Source: Marinobacter sp.
GTDB lineage: Bacteria > Pseudomonadota > Gammaproteobacteria > Pseudomonadales > Oleiphilaceae
Length of the DNA: 64,000 nt
Reading direction: 5' to 3'
Assembly: GCA_029264995.1 (NCBI GenBank)
Contig: JAJUKC010000003.1
Span: 27,857-91,856 of the forward strand
The notes beneath the pieces were generated by a model that saw only the letters and a program-made list of their open reading frames with translations, was not told the DNA's origin and ran no database searches. A program made the position numbers and the translations under genes. Each line of letters begins with the position of its first letter. Within the stretch, counting starts at the first letter, position 1. This document shows positions 40,119-50,801 of the stretch, one piece after another.

Positions 40119-40564
40119 CCTGGAAACCCCATGCCACCGTGGCGGTGGTTGTTGAAGACGATCAGGGCCGGTTTCTTCTGGTCGAGGAAGTCAGTAGCGG
40201 AAAGGTGGTTTTTAACCAGCCCGCCGGCCATATCGAGGAAAACGAGGCCATCCTGGATGCCGTACGCCGGGAAACCCTGGAAGAGACCGGGTGGGAGATA
40301 GAGCCGGTTTATTTCCTGGGCGTCTACACCTACAAGGCTCCAGCCAATGGTGTCACCTATTACCGCTTCTGTTATGCCGCCAAAGCCATCCGGCATGCCA
40401 CCGACGAGCTGGATACCGGCATCATCGGCCCACACTGGCTGACACCGGAGGAAATCCGGGAACTCGGTGACCAGCTTCGAAGCCCGCTGGTCCTCCAGTG
40501 CATCGAGGATTACCGAAACGGACGCAAATTCCCCCTTGATGTGGTTGTTGATGGACAGACGTAG
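40115..40564 (+). CDS. nudJ: Nudix hydrolase NudJ-type
   Basis: A 149-residue phosphatase of the Nudix family; E. coli NudJ cleaves HMP-PP, dihydroneopterin triphosphate-like and nucleoside triphosphate substrates. The Nudix box is complete: [20 protein letters not shown] followed by TGW. It is translationally coupled to rluE through ATGA and precedes mnmA. The substrate here is inferred from synteny. Confidence 0.92.
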   Translation: MTWKPHATVAVVVEDDQGRFLLVEEVSSGKVVFNQPAGHIEENEAILDAVRRETLEETGWEIEPVYFLGVYTYKAPANGVTYYRFCYAAKAIRHATDELDTGIIGPHWLTPEEIRELGDQLRSPLVLQCIEDYRNGRKFPLDVVVDGQT

Positions 40565-40612
40565 TCGCCGGATGATGTTAAAATTCGCGCTTTTGACCGG
40601 TTCCCAGATGAA

Positions 40613-41791
40613 ATGACCCAGAATTCCGAACCCAAATCCCCCCAGCACACCCGCGTGATCGTCGGCATGTCCGGCGGTGTGGATTCGTCCGTGGCTGCCT
40701 GGCTCCTGAAAGACCAGGGGTATCAGGTGGAAGGCCTGTTCATGAAGAACTGGGACGAGGACGACGGTACCGAATACTGTACTGCAATGACCGATCTGGC
40801 CGACGCACAGGCTGTTGCCGACGCCATCGGCATCAAACTGCACACTGCGAGCTTCGCTGCAGAGTACTGGGACCGGGTATTCGAGCATTTTCTGTCAGAA
40901 TACAGTGCCGGCCGAACCCCCAACCCGGACATCCTCTGCAACAAGGAAGTAAAATTCCGGGCGTTTCTGGATTACGCCGTTACTCTGGGCGCCGACTACA
41001 TCGCGACCGGCCATTACACCCGCCAGCGCCCGCTCAACGATGGCAGCGGCAAGGCCCAGTTGCTCAAGGGACTGGATCCCAACAAAGACCAGAGCTACTT
41101 CCTGCATGCCGTCTCCGGCGAGCGCATCGCCCGCACCCTGTTCCCGGTGGGCGAACTGGAAAAACCGGAAGTGCGCCGGATTGCTGAAGAGCAGGGGTTC
41201 GTTACCCACGACAAAAAAGATTCCACGGGTATCTGTTTTATTGGTGAACGGAAGTTTACCGATTTTCTGAAACAGTACCTGCCGGCCCAACCCGGCAGCA
41301 TTGAAACGCCCGACGGCAAGGTGATTGGCAAACATCAAGGCCTGATGTATCACACCATCGGGCAACGCCACGGCCTGGGCATTGGCGGTCTTGCGGAGTT
41401 CGGCGACGACCCATGGTATGTGGCAGAAAAAGACCTCAAGCGGAACGTATTGATTGCCGTTCAGGGCAAGCATCACCCGCTGCTATTTTCGCGAGGCCTG
41501 GTCTCGGGCCCTGTTGACTGGGTGGCGGGCGAACCTCCGGCACAGCAGTTCCGCTGCAAGGCGAAAACCCGCTACCGTCAACCGGATCAGGATTGCGAAG
41601 TTACCGTCATCGACGGTGGCGTGAAGGTCGTCTTCGACGATGCCCAACGTGCCGTAACGCCCGGCCAATCCGTGGTCTTCTATCAGGGTGATGTGTGTCT
41701 GGGTGGCGGTGTTATTGAGCAAACCTGGCGCGATAACGAAGCTTTACCCGCAAGGCTTGAGTCCCAGGTTAGCGAAGGGTCTGATACATGA
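40613..41791 (+). CDS. mnmA: tRNA-specific 2-thiouridylase
   Basis: Makes s2U34 in tRNA-Lys, Glu and Gln. The 392-residue enzyme has the PP-loop [12 protein letters not shown], the catalytic cysteines in EYCTAMTD and [13 protein letters not shown], and a C-terminal beta domain. It accepts sulfur passed along the Tus relay; tusA is also in this window (59317). It overlaps hflD by four bases. Confidence 0.97.
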   Translation: MTQNSEPKSPQHTRVIVGMSGGVDSSVAAWLLKDQGYQVEGLFMKNWDEDDGTEYCTAMTDLADAQAVADAIGIKLHTASFAAEYWDRVFEHFLSEYSAGRTPNPDILCNKEVKFRAFLDYAVTLGADYIATGHYTRQRPLNDGSGKAQLLKGLDPNKDQSYFLHAVSGERIARTLFPVGELEKPEVRRIAEEQGFVTHDKKDSTGICFIGERKFTDFLKQYLPAQPGSIETPDGKVIGKHQGLMYHTIGQRHGLGIGGLAEFGDDPWYVAEKDLKRNVLIAVQGKHHPLLFSRGLVSGPVDWVAGEPPAQQFRCKAKTRYRQPDQDCEVTVIDGGVKVVFDDAQRAVTPGQSVVFYQGDVCLGGGVIEQTWRDNEALPARLESQVSEGSDT

Positions 41792-42408
41792 GCCGCTCCC
41801 TGTATGACCAGACACTGGCCCTGGCCGGCCTTTGCCAGGCTGCGACCCTGGTGCAGCAGATAGCCCATAACGGCAGCTGCAACGAAGACAGCCTGGAAAC
41901 CTGCATTCGCTCACTGTTTGCAACCAATCCAGCCTCCACCCTGGATGTCTATGGCGGCGAATTATCTGACATACGCGAAGGGCTGACGGTGCTTTCAACA
42001 GTACTGGCCCAGCACGGCCAACCCCAGGACGTAGAAATCCTGCGGTACGTGTTCAACCTGATCCAGCTTGAAGCCAAACTCAAACGTTCCCCGGACATGC
42101 TGGACGTTATCGGCAACAGGATCGAGCAGGCACGGCATACGGCCAGCCATTTCGGTTACAGTCACAGCAACCTTCTGGGCAATCTGGCCTCGATCTATGC
42201 CGATACCATCAGCACCTTCCGTTTGCGCATTCAGGTAACCGGCAATCCGCAGATACTCCAGCGTAATGAAAATGCCGACAAGGTGCGGGCCCTGTTGCTG
42301 GCCGGCATCCGCTCCGCTGTGCTGTGGCGGCAAAGTGGTGGTCACCGCTGGCAACTCATTTTCACCCGCAAGAAGGTCATCAGCCATGCCCGGGAGTTGC
42401 TGCGCTGA
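41788..42408 (+). CDS. hflD: HflD, high-frequency-of-lysogenisation protein homologue
   Basis: A 206-residue all-helical protein beginning [20 protein letters not shown], as in HflD, which in E. coli binds lambda CII and is membrane-associated. Its host role is unclear. It sits between mnmA and purB in the same order as E. coli. No phage is near, so the name reflects homology only. Confidence 0.92.
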   Translation: MSRSLYDQTLALAGLCQAATLVQQIAHNGSCNEDSLETCIRSLFATNPASTLDVYGGELSDIREGLTVLSTVLAQHGQPQDVEILRYVFNLIQLEAKLKRSPDMLDVIGNRIEQARHTASHFGYSHSNLLGNLASIYADTISTFRLRIQVTGNPQILQRNENADKVRALLLAGIRSAVLWRQSGGHRWQLIFTRKKVISHARELLR

Positions 42409-42472
42409 TTCAGCGAGCCGGCTGGTGTATCATTGGCGTCTTCATTTTCCTGTCCCGCTTTTTCTTTGATGA

Positions 42473-43855
<1,383 letters not shown>

Positions 43856-43869
43856 GCAGGAGCAACACC

Positions 43870-45021
43870 ATGGATATGCTTGGCGGGCTGACAGCCAATG
43901 AATTTCTGCGCGACTACTGGCAGAAAAAGCCTCTGGTTATCCGCCAGGCGTTTCCCGGTTTCCAGTGCCCGGTCAGCCAGGATGAGCTGGCCGGACTGGC
44001 CTGCGAGGAAGCCGTTGAATCCCGCATTGTCATTGAGAACGATGGCGGAAAACCCTGGCAGCTTCACAATGGCCCGTTCACGCCGGATCGGTTCAGCGAG
44101 CTGCCAGAGCAGGATTGGACCCTGCTGGTCCAGGGCCTGGACCACTGGGTACCGGAAATCGCCGATCTGCTCGACAATTTCCGTTTCATTCCCAACTGGC
44201 GGCTGGACGACATCATGGCCAGCTACGCCCCGAAAGGTGGTAGCGTTGGGCCCCACTACGATATGTACGACGTTTTTCTGCTGCAGGCCCAGGGCCACCG
44301 CCGCTGGACCTTCGGCGGACACTGTGACCACAGGTCGCCCCGAGTGGAAGGTACGCCCTTACGGATTCTGAGCAGCTGGGATGGCGAAGAAACCGTGACC
44401 CTGGCGCCGGGTGACATGCTGTACCTGCCACCGGGCGTTGGCCATCATGGGGTGGCGGAAGACGACTGCATTACCCTGTCGGTGGGTTTTCGGGCACCGA
44501 CCATCGACGACGTACTGACCAGCTTTACCGACTACCTGAGCCAGAAGGAAAAAGCGGCCGAACATCTGGACGATCCGGATCTTCAGGTTCAGGAGAACCC
44601 CGGCACCATCGGCGCCGACGTGGTTGAACGTCTCGACGCCGTGATTCGGGAACAGCTCGGTGATCGCCGTAATCTGGCTCTATGGTTCGGCCAGTTCGCC
44701 ACGGCCCCGAAAAGCATGGACATTGTCGTTCCAGCCGAAGAGCCGGCTGAGCCTGATGATCTGGCCGAAGCCATCCGGGCCGGTGAACAGCTGCGGTGGA
44801 ACGAAGGCTCCCGTTTCGCCTACCATGAGCTGAATGATGAGACCGCTCTGTTTGTTGATGGCGAACAGTTTCTGCTCAAGGGCGATGCCCGTCCGCTGGC
44901 CCCCCTGCTCTGTGCGCGCTCCCGTATTGATATGGCGACACTGGCGGAATTTGCCGGCGACGACGCCTTGCTGGGGCTGTTGACCAACCTCTACAACCAG
45001 GGCTCGATCTATTTCGAGTAA
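43870..45021 (+). CDS. roxA: Ribosomal protein uL16 3-hydroxylase RoxA (YcfD)
   Basis: An Fe(II)/2-oxoglutarate JmjC oxygenase that hydroxylates an arginine of ribosomal protein L16 in E. coli. The 383-residue protein has the iron ligands His129 and Asp131 (GPHYDMYDVFLLQ) and a histidine in GVGHHGV (His192), with the basic GHRRW before the second strand. The C-terminal winged-helix domain is complete. Oxygen dependence links ribosome state to aeration. Confidence 0.92.
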   Translation: MDMLGGLTANEFLRDYWQKKPLVIRQAFPGFQCPVSQDELAGLACEEAVESRIVIENDGGKPWQLHNGPFTPDRFSELPEQDWTLLVQGLDHWVPEIADLLDNFRFIPNWRLDDIMASYAPKGGSVGPHYDMYDVFLLQAQGHRRWTFGGHCDHRSPRVEGTPLRILSSWDGEETVTLAPGDMLYLPPGVGHHGVAEDDCITLSVGFRAPTIDDVLTSFTDYLSQKEKAAEHLDDPDLQVQENPGTIGADVVERLDAVIREQLGDRRNLALWFGQFATAPKSMDIVVPAEEPAEPDDLAEAIRAGEQLRWNEGSRFAYHELNDETALFVDGEQFLLKGDARPLAPLLCARSRIDMATLAEFAGDDALLGLLTNLYNQGSIYFE

Positions 45022-45024
45022 ACC

Positions 45025-45993
45025 ATGGATCTGAGATTTCGCAAATACAGCTGGCAACTGGCACCCGGGGCGGTTCGCGAGATTCGCCAACGGGTGTTTA
45101 TCGATGAGCAGAAGGTGCCGCCAGAGCTTGAGTGGGATGACACCGACGAGATTGCTGATCATTATCTTGCCGTCGATGCGTCCAACCAACCCGTGGCCAC
45201 CGCCCGCCTGTTTTCCGCCCTGGAAGAAACCGGTTACATCGGCCGCATGGCCGTATTACCGGAAGCCCGGGGCAAAGGTGTTGGAGAAGCCCTGCTCAGG
45301 CACCTGATCGCCGAATCTGCCGGCCGCTACCAGGAACTCCGGCTCTCAGCCCAGGAACATGCCACCGGTTTTTACCAACGATGTGGCTTCCACATCTGTT
45401 CTCATACCCCCTATGACGATGCCGGCATTCCACACCTCGACATGCGCTGTCTGGCACCGGATCTCGCCCACCGGGCCGGCACAGAGCGCAGCAATCCTTT
45501 AATTCTGGGGGCGGATGAGGAACCCTGGCTGTTTGACCAGCCGTCATCCTTCATGAACCTGATGGATTCCCTGGTTGGCCAGGCCGGCCAACGCCTTTGG
45601 CTGTACGACCGAATTCTGGACCACGAAATCTACGACCGACATCGCCTGCGGGAACTGGTATCTGCCCTTGCCCGCCGGCACCGCCTGAGCGAAGTCCGTT
45701 TGTTGATTCACGACGACAAACCATTAGTACAACGGCGACACCAGCTGGTGGAACTGATGCGCCGGCTCACCAGCCGCATTGAACTCCGGCTGGTGAACGA
45801 GGACTACCCCATGGAGGATCAGCCCTTCCTGCTGGTCGACCGCCAGGGCGTGTTGTACCGACACAGCTTTGACAAGACCGAGGGCTTTGCCGATTTTTCC
45901 GCCGGCCGGCGGGTCCGACTGATGGAAGAGGCGTTCCAGAAAATGTGGGACGCTGCGCGCCCCTCTCTGGAATTACGCGAACTACCGCTCTGA
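45025..45993 (+). CDS. GNAT-family acetyltransferase fused to an uncharacterised C-terminal domain
   Basis: The first 150 residues are a GNAT fold of the ElaA/YjcF type: FIDEQKVPPELEWDD, GYIGRMAVLPEARGKGVGEALL (acetyl-CoA loop) and HATGFYQRCGF. Residues from about 160 to 322 form a second domain (LWLYDRILDHEIYD; HDDKPLVQRRHQL) that resembles the PLD-like or DUF domain seen after GNATs in gammaproteobacteria; I cannot name its activity. It starts three bases after roxA. The substrate is unknown. Its stop overlaps the convergent LysR gene by 12 bases. Confidence 0.85.
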   Translation: MDLRFRKYSWQLAPGAVREIRQRVFIDEQKVPPELEWDDTDEIADHYLAVDASNQPVATARLFSALEETGYIGRMAVLPEARGKGVGEALLRHLIAESAGRYQELRLSAQEHATGFYQRCGFHICSHTPYDDAGIPHLDMRCLAPDLAHRAGTERSNPLILGADEEPWLFDQPSSFMNLMDSLVGQAGQRLWLYDRILDHEIYDRHRLRELVSALARRHRLSEVRLLIHDDKPLVQRRHQLVELMRRLTSRIELRLVNEDYPMEDQPFLLVDRQGVLYRHSFDKTEGFADFSAGRRVRLMEEAFQKMWDAARPSLELRELPL

Positions 45994-46992
45994 ATGGGAC
46001 ACATGAACCGCCTGAGGTGACTCGAAACTGGCCCCGAAGGGCGCAAATTCCTCATCCACCTCTTCCGCCACTTCCACAATCAGTTTCCGTAGCCACTGAT
46101 GGTCAGAGTTGTGCTGCAGCAGCGGGCTCCAGGCCATCTTGAGTTCAAAGGGCGGAATCTCAAAAGGCGGCACCTTAACCACCAGGTTGGGATTATCCTT
46201 TTGCAGCCAGGCTGCTCTTGATGGCAGCGTGGCGATCAGGTCGTGCTGTTCCGCCAGCAGCATCGCTACCTGATAATGGCGGGTAAACACGGAAATCTGG
46301 CGCTTGCGCCCCATTCTGCCCAGTGCCTCGTCCACCCAGCCCAGGCGTTGAACATCCTTCGGATTCACCCCCACCCCGACACCAAAACCGGTCTTGCTGA
46401 CCCAGATATGACTGGCATCCAGATAGGTATCCAGTGTGAAAGGCTCTTTCAGGATCGGGTTCCGGGCGTTCATCAAGCACGCAAAGTATTCCGTCCAGAG
46501 GGTTTTCTGGTGAAACGACTGCGGAATTTTATCGAAACGGTTAATCGCCATGTCCAGGCGACCCTGCTCCACATCCAGAAAGCTGACGTCACTGGGCGTC
46601 AGAACATCCAGTGTGACATGGGGCGCTTCCTGCCGAATACGACGCAACACCCGTGGCATCAGGCAGGATTCTGCATAATCACTGGCCATGATCCGGAACA
46701 CCCGCTGGCTTTCGCTGGCCGCAAACGGTGTTTTTTCCTGCACCGCCTGCTCGATATCCGATAGAATCCCGCGAACCAGCGGCTGCAGCTCCCTGGCCCG
46801 CTCGGTGGCCGTCATGCCTTCACTGGTGCGCACCAGCAGCGGGTCGCCAAACAAATCCCGCAGCCGCCGCAAACCGTTACTCATGGCGGGCTGGGTTATG
46901 CCGAGATGATTGGCCGCCTTGGTTACATTGCGCTCCCGCAACAGCACGTCCAGGTATACCAGCAGGTTCAGATCAACGCGGGAAATATCCAT
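45982..46992 (-). CDS. LysR-family transcriptional regulator
   Basis: A 336-residue regulator with a standard N-terminal HTH (NVTKAANHLGITQPAMSNGL, RRLRDLFGDPLLVRT) and a substrate-binding domain of the NodD/LeuO-like subgroup (MASDYAESCLMPRVLRRI). A perfect palindrome lies 42 bases upstream of its start, so self-regulation is likely. No target enzyme is divergent from it: the next gene, at 47217, encodes a membrane protein of unknown function. The inducer is unknown. Confidence 0.9.
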   Translation of the reverse strand: MDISRVDLNLLVYLDVLLRERNVTKAANHLGITQPAMSNGLRRLRDLFGDPLLVRTSEGMTATERARELQPLVRGILSDIEQAVQEKTPFAASESQRVFRIMASDYAESCLMPRVLRRIRQEAPHVTLDVLTPSDVSFLDVEQGRLDMAINRFDKIPQSFHQKTLWTEYFACLMNARNPILKEPFTLDTYLDASHIWVSKTGFGVGVGVNPKDVQRLGWVDEALGRMGRKRQISVFTRHYQVAMLLAEQHDLIATLPSRAAWLQKDNPNLVVKVPPFEIPPFELKMAWSPLLQHNSDHQWLRKLIVEVAEEVDEEFAPFGASFESPQAVHVSHSER

Positions 46993-47033
46993 AAGCAGCC
47001 AGACCTCACAGCCATCAGCAGGGTGTATTATTC

Positions 47034-47044
47034 ATTACCGTAAT
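47034..47044. promoter_or_regulatory. Possible LysR operator
   Basis: ATTACCGTAAT is a perfect 11-base palindrome of the T-N11-A class in the 224-base gap between the LysR gene and the divergent membrane-protein gene. The rest of the gap shows no gene; a second GTAATA occurs at 47067-47072. Confidence 0.4.
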
Positions 47045-47216
47045 ATACAGGAAACCAAAAATTCACGTAATAAATGGGGCTTCCGTCGTGCTTACAACCA
47101 GAAACGGACGGGATAGCATATTTCTGCTAGGCTTTCAGGGCGTTACCGAATAACATCAAAACTAATAAAAGCCCTCGGGCCAGACGTTCATTCAATCCGG
47201 AGCCATAACCCACACC

Positions 47217-47987
47217 ATGGATACCACTACCATTGTGCTGCTGCTCGCCGCGATCGTCACCGTTTCCCTGGTTATTATTGTTTTCAGCCAGATGCGGGAA
47301 AAAGCGAGGATCGAACGCGTTCGCAAAATGACGGCTCAGGAAGATGCCTACAACAAGGCCTACCGCCTGCTCACCGAGATTCCCGGCCAATACCTCACGC
47401 CAGACCTCAAACTGTTGCTGCTCAAACGTATGGAGGATGCCTGCCAGGAACTGACTGCGCTGAAGAGTGATCAGCCAGTAAAACAATGGCTGGAGAATAT
47501 TGCGCAAACCAAGAAGCAGATTCTGGAAAAGAACGACCAGCGCCCACCCGTAAAAGTCGACTCTCCGGAAAAGTCCACCTACATCAAAGAACTGCTCCAG
47601 GCCTTGTTCAAGCTGATTGAGGCCATGCACAAAGCCGGTCGGATAGACTCTGCCACCGCCAAGAAGAATCTGAAGTATGTTTTGTTTCTGGTGCACAAAA
47701 CCCACGCCGACCTGCACGTATTCCAGGCCCGGGATTTCATTCGCCAGAACCAGATCCGCAAGGCCATTCACGCTTACCACCTTGCCAGCACCGAAATGGG
47801 AAAATCCCGGGATAATCCTCTGGCCATAAAAGCGGTGAAGAGCTTCCGTACCCGCATCAAGGAACTTGAGGAAATGAGTACAGAGGGCAAGATGAATGCG
47901 GAAAGCCATTCCAAGCTGGACAAGGAATGGGACAACTTCCTGCAGGATGACGATACCTGGAAGAAAAAAGCGGATTACGACGACTGA
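47217..47987 (+). CDS. Membrane-anchored helical protein, unknown function
   Basis: A 256-residue protein: one N-terminal membrane helix (TIVLLLAAIVTVSLVIIVF, about residues 4-22), then a charged, almost wholly helical cytoplasmic part with likely coiled-coil segments. It has no recognisable domain and no enzyme motif. There is a tract RPPVKVDSPEKS near residue 110. It is followed by the hybrid kinase after 45 bases in the same direction, so a shared transcript is likely. GGAG lies 15 bases before the ATG, a little far for a strong site. Confidence 0.8.
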   Translation: MDTTTIVLLLAAIVTVSLVIIVFSQMREKARIERVRKMTAQEDAYNKAYRLLTEIPGQYLTPDLKLLLLKRMEDACQELTALKSDQPVKQWLENIAQTKKQILEKNDQRPPVKVDSPEKSTYIKELLQALFKLIEAMHKAGRIDSATAKKNLKYVLFLVHKTHADLHVFQARDFIRQNQIRKAIHAYHLASTEMGKSRDNPLAIKAVKSFRTRIKELEEMSTEGKMNAESHSKLDKEWDNFLQDDDTWKKKADYDD

Positions 47988-48032
47988 AAGCGGCCCCGTC
48001 AACGCTCATGATCTCAAGGATGACGCGCCATC

Positions 48033-50381
48033 GTGTTTAACAGAATCAGGCAACGGCTCTCCTATCGCCTCACCCGGGACACGGTCCTGGTGGCCATGGT
48101 GTTGGGGCTGGTACTGAACCTGATCCAGATCACCCTGGACTACTTCACGGCCCGGGAATCGATGGAGCGCGAAGTGCGCGCCCTGATCGAGATCAGCCAG
48201 AGCCCGGCATCCCAGATTGCCTATAACATCGATGTGCGTCTCGCGGAGGAACTGCTCGACGGCCTGTTGCAACACCCTGCCACCATCGACGCCAGAATTA
48301 TTGACAGCGACGGCCAGACCATGGCTGCGGCCAGCCAGAGCAGCCCGGTTTCCCGCTATCGCTGGATCAGCGACTTACTGTTCGGGGCCAGCCGTGTGTT
48401 TAATCAGGAACTGCAGGTGCCACAACTGGCCGATCTTCCGTTAGGCCAGCTGGTTGTGACCATCGACACCTATCATTACGGCATTCAGTTTCTCACCCGG
48501 GCGACCAATACCCTGATTATCGGGCTGCTGAAGAGCCTGGCGCTCTCCGGCGTACTGCTCGCCATTTTCTATTTTGTACTGACCCGCCCCATGATGAACG
48601 TCATCAACGCTTTGAGCCAGGTTCGGGCAAGTTCTCCGGAAAAGGTCCGGCTTCCGATTCCGGAAAACCACAAAGGTGATGAAATCGGCACCATGGTGGG
48701 CATCATCAACCAGCACCTGGAGAACATGGAAGTGAGCGTGGCCAAGCTGCGGTCCGCCGAGAGTGCCATGAAGAACTATTCCAGCCAGCTGGAACGGGAA
48801 GTGGAAGACCGCACCCGGGAAATATCCGAAAAGAATGAAGCGTTGCAGCGTGGTAACCGGGCGCTGGTCCGCGCCAAGGAAGACGCCGTTCGCCGGGCTC
48901 GTGCCCGGGCCAACTTCCTGGCAAGCATGAGCCATGAAATTCGTACACCGCTCAACGGTGTTCTGGGCATGCTGGGTCTGGCACTGGAAAGCGAGAAAGA
49001 CGCCGGCCAACGCAATCGTCTGGAAATTGCACTGAATGCCGGCGAGAGCCTGCTCGGCCTGCTCAACGACATTCTCGACATCTCCAAGGTGGAGGCTGGC
49101 AAGCTCTCCCTGGAGAGCATTCCGTTCAGCATGAGGAAACTGATTGAAGAATGCGCCACCCTGCACGCACAGCAAGCCCGGCGCAAAGGCATCAACCTGG
49201 TTAACGAGACCGCGCCGGATCTGCCGGAACATTTTCTGGGCGACCCCACCCGTACCCGTCAGATTCTGAACAACCTGCTCAGCAACGCCATCAAGTTTAC
49301 CGATGAAGGTACAGTAAAAATTCGCACCAGTTGGTCCGGGGGCAGCCTGCGGCTGGAAGTGATCGACACCGGAATCGGCATGTCGAGGGAAGGCCTGCAC
49401 CGGATCTTCTCACCGTTTTCCCAGGCCGATACCGACACCACCCGACTCTATGGCGGAACCGGCCTTGGGCTGACTCTCTGCCGGCAACTGGTCGAACGAA
49501 TGCATGGTCAGATACTGGTAGATTCAAAAGAAGGCGCCGGAACCCACTTCACCGTGACCCTGCCACTTCCGGTGCACCAGGGCGACGAATGGGAGATCGC
49601 AGAAGACGTTCTGCAACGCCTGGGCGACATAGGCATTGCCATGGCTCTGCCCCAAAGCAACCCTCACAGACTGGCGATCGAGTCCCAGTTGCGCTCCTGG
49701 AACATACCGGTGCGCAGCGCCAGCCGGCATCCGGAGGGCATTCTGCTGATTGATGCAGCAAATTCACCCCGGGAAAACCTTGCCTTTGCCAATGACTGGC
49801 GCGGAGAGGGCGTGATCCTGGCCGACCAGTCCGGCACCGCCACCAGCGACCACCCGAGACACTGCGTTGTGGCACTTCCGCTGCGAAGAGACGACCTGTT
49901 CCGGTGTCTGTGCGCTGCCGGCGGCCTGGATTCAGGCGAGCAATCAAAGCGCCCGGATCGATCGCCTGGCACAAGCCGGCAACCGGTACCGGCTCTCAAC
50001 ATCCTTCTGGTGGAAGACAACCAGGTCAACCAGTTGGTGGCCAGCAGCCTGCTGAAGAAACTGGGCCACCGGGTAGATCACGCGGAAAACGGGCGCAGGG
50101 CCCTGGAAGCGCTTCAGAACAAAGCTTACGACCTGGTGCTGATGGACTGCCAGATGCCGGTTATGGACGGTTACGAAGCAACCCGTGCTATCCGCGAGAA
50201 CCCTCAATGGCAAACGCTACCAGTCATCGCGGTAACCGCCAATGTGATGCAAGGCGACCGCGAAGACTGCCTGGCCTCGGGCATGAACGACTACATCACC
50301 AAGCCCTACAATCGTGACGAACTCAGGGCCGTTATCGCCCGCTGGGCTCCGCTGCCTCCAGAACCTCCAGCAGACTCCTGA
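48033..50381 (+). CDS. Hybrid sensor histidine kinase
   Basis: A 782-residue membrane kinase. Order: membrane helix (about 17-40), periplasmic sensor (40-165) without a named fold, second helix (about 168-190), HAMP (190-245), coiled coil, HisKA with His301 (SHEIRTPLNG), HATPase_c (GIGMSREGLHRIF; GGTGLGL), a linker, and a receiver domain with Asp705 (LVLMDCQMPVMDGYEATRAI). No Hpt domain or output domain follows, so a separate Hpt protein is needed for phosphotransfer. It starts with GTG at 48033. Its 3' end overlaps ohrR on the other strand by 50 bases. Signal and target are unknown. Confidence 0.92.
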   Translation: MFNRIRQRLSYRLTRDTVLVAMVLGLVLNLIQITLDYFTARESMEREVRALIEISQSPASQIAYNIDVRLAEELLDGLLQHPATIDARIIDSDGQTMAAASQSSPVSRYRWISDLLFGASRVFNQELQVPQLADLPLGQLVVTIDTYHYGIQFLTRATNTLIIGLLKSLALSGVLLAIFYFVLTRPMMNVINALSQVRASSPEKVRLPIPENHKGDEIGTMVGIINQHLENMEVSVAKLRSAESAMKNYSSQLEREVEDRTREISEKNEALQRGNRALVRAKEDAVRRARARANFLASMSHEIRTPLNGVLGMLGLALESEKDAGQRNRLEIALNAGESLLGLLNDILDISKVEAGKLSLESIPFSMRKLIEECATLHAQQARRKGINLVNETAPDLPEHFLGDPTRTRQILNNLLSNAIKFTDEGTVKIRTSWSGGSLRLEVIDTGIGMSREGLHRIFSPFSQADTDTTRLYGGTGLGLTLCRQLVERMHGQILVDSKEGAGTHFTVTLPLPVHQGDEWEIAEDVLQRLGDIGIAMALPQSNPHRLAIESQLRSWNIPVRSASRHPEGILLIDAANSPRENLAFANDWRGEGVILADQSGTATSDHPRHCVVALPLRRDDLFRCLCAAGGLDSGEQSKRPDRSPGTSRQPVPALNILLVEDNQVNQLVASSLLKKLGHRVDHAENGRRALEALQNKAYDLVLMDCQMPVMDGYEATRAIRENPQWQTLPVIAVTANVMQGDREDCLASGMNDYITKPYNRDELRAVIARWAPLPPEPPADS

Positions 50382-50799
50382 GCTCCTGACGCAATAGCAG
50401 TAATCGCTCCGGTTCAATATCCAGGCCGCACAGCAGGCGGCCGGGCACGTTCACTGCCGTTGCCTGTAACGCTCGCCCGGCGTCGGTCAGCCTCAGCCTA
50501 ACCACCCGTTCATCCTCGGCAAGCCGAGCCCGTTGCAACAGATCCCGCTGCTCCAGGCGTTTAAGCAAAGGCGTCAATGTGCCCGAGTCCAGTCTTAATC
50601 TGGCACCCAGGTCGCTGACCCGTGGCCGAAGCCCTTCACGATCTGTTTCCCACATCACCAGCATGACCAGGTATTGGGGATAGGTCAGCCCCAGCTCCTC
50701 GAGCAGCGGCCGGTAGCGGGCAGTGACCGCCCGGTTAGCTGCGTACAGGGCGAAACAGATCTGGTTATCAAGCGCCAGTATCTGATCGTTATCCTTCAT
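50332..50799 (-). CDS. ohrR: OhrR/MarR-family peroxide-sensing regulator
   Basis: A 155-residue winged-helix regulator. The N-terminal NQICFALYAANRAVTARY has the sensing cysteine at position 15, and a second cysteine at 124 (GRLLCGLD) suggests the two-cysteine OhrR class, in which organic hydroperoxides form an intersubunit disulfide. The tyrosine YPQYLVMLVMWE is also typical. It starts two bases after the gpx stop, so gpx-ohrR is one operon and it probably controls it through the palindrome at 51341. No ohr gene is in the window. Confidence 0.9.
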   Translation of the reverse strand: MKDNDQILALDNQICFALYAANRAVTARYRPLLEELGLTYPQYLVMLVMWETDREGLRPRVSDLGARLRLDSGTLTPLLKRLEQRDLLQRARLAEDERVVRLRLTDAGRALQATAVNVPGRLLCGLDIEPERLLLLRQELRSLLEVLEAAEPSGR

Positions 50800-50801
50800 G
50801 A

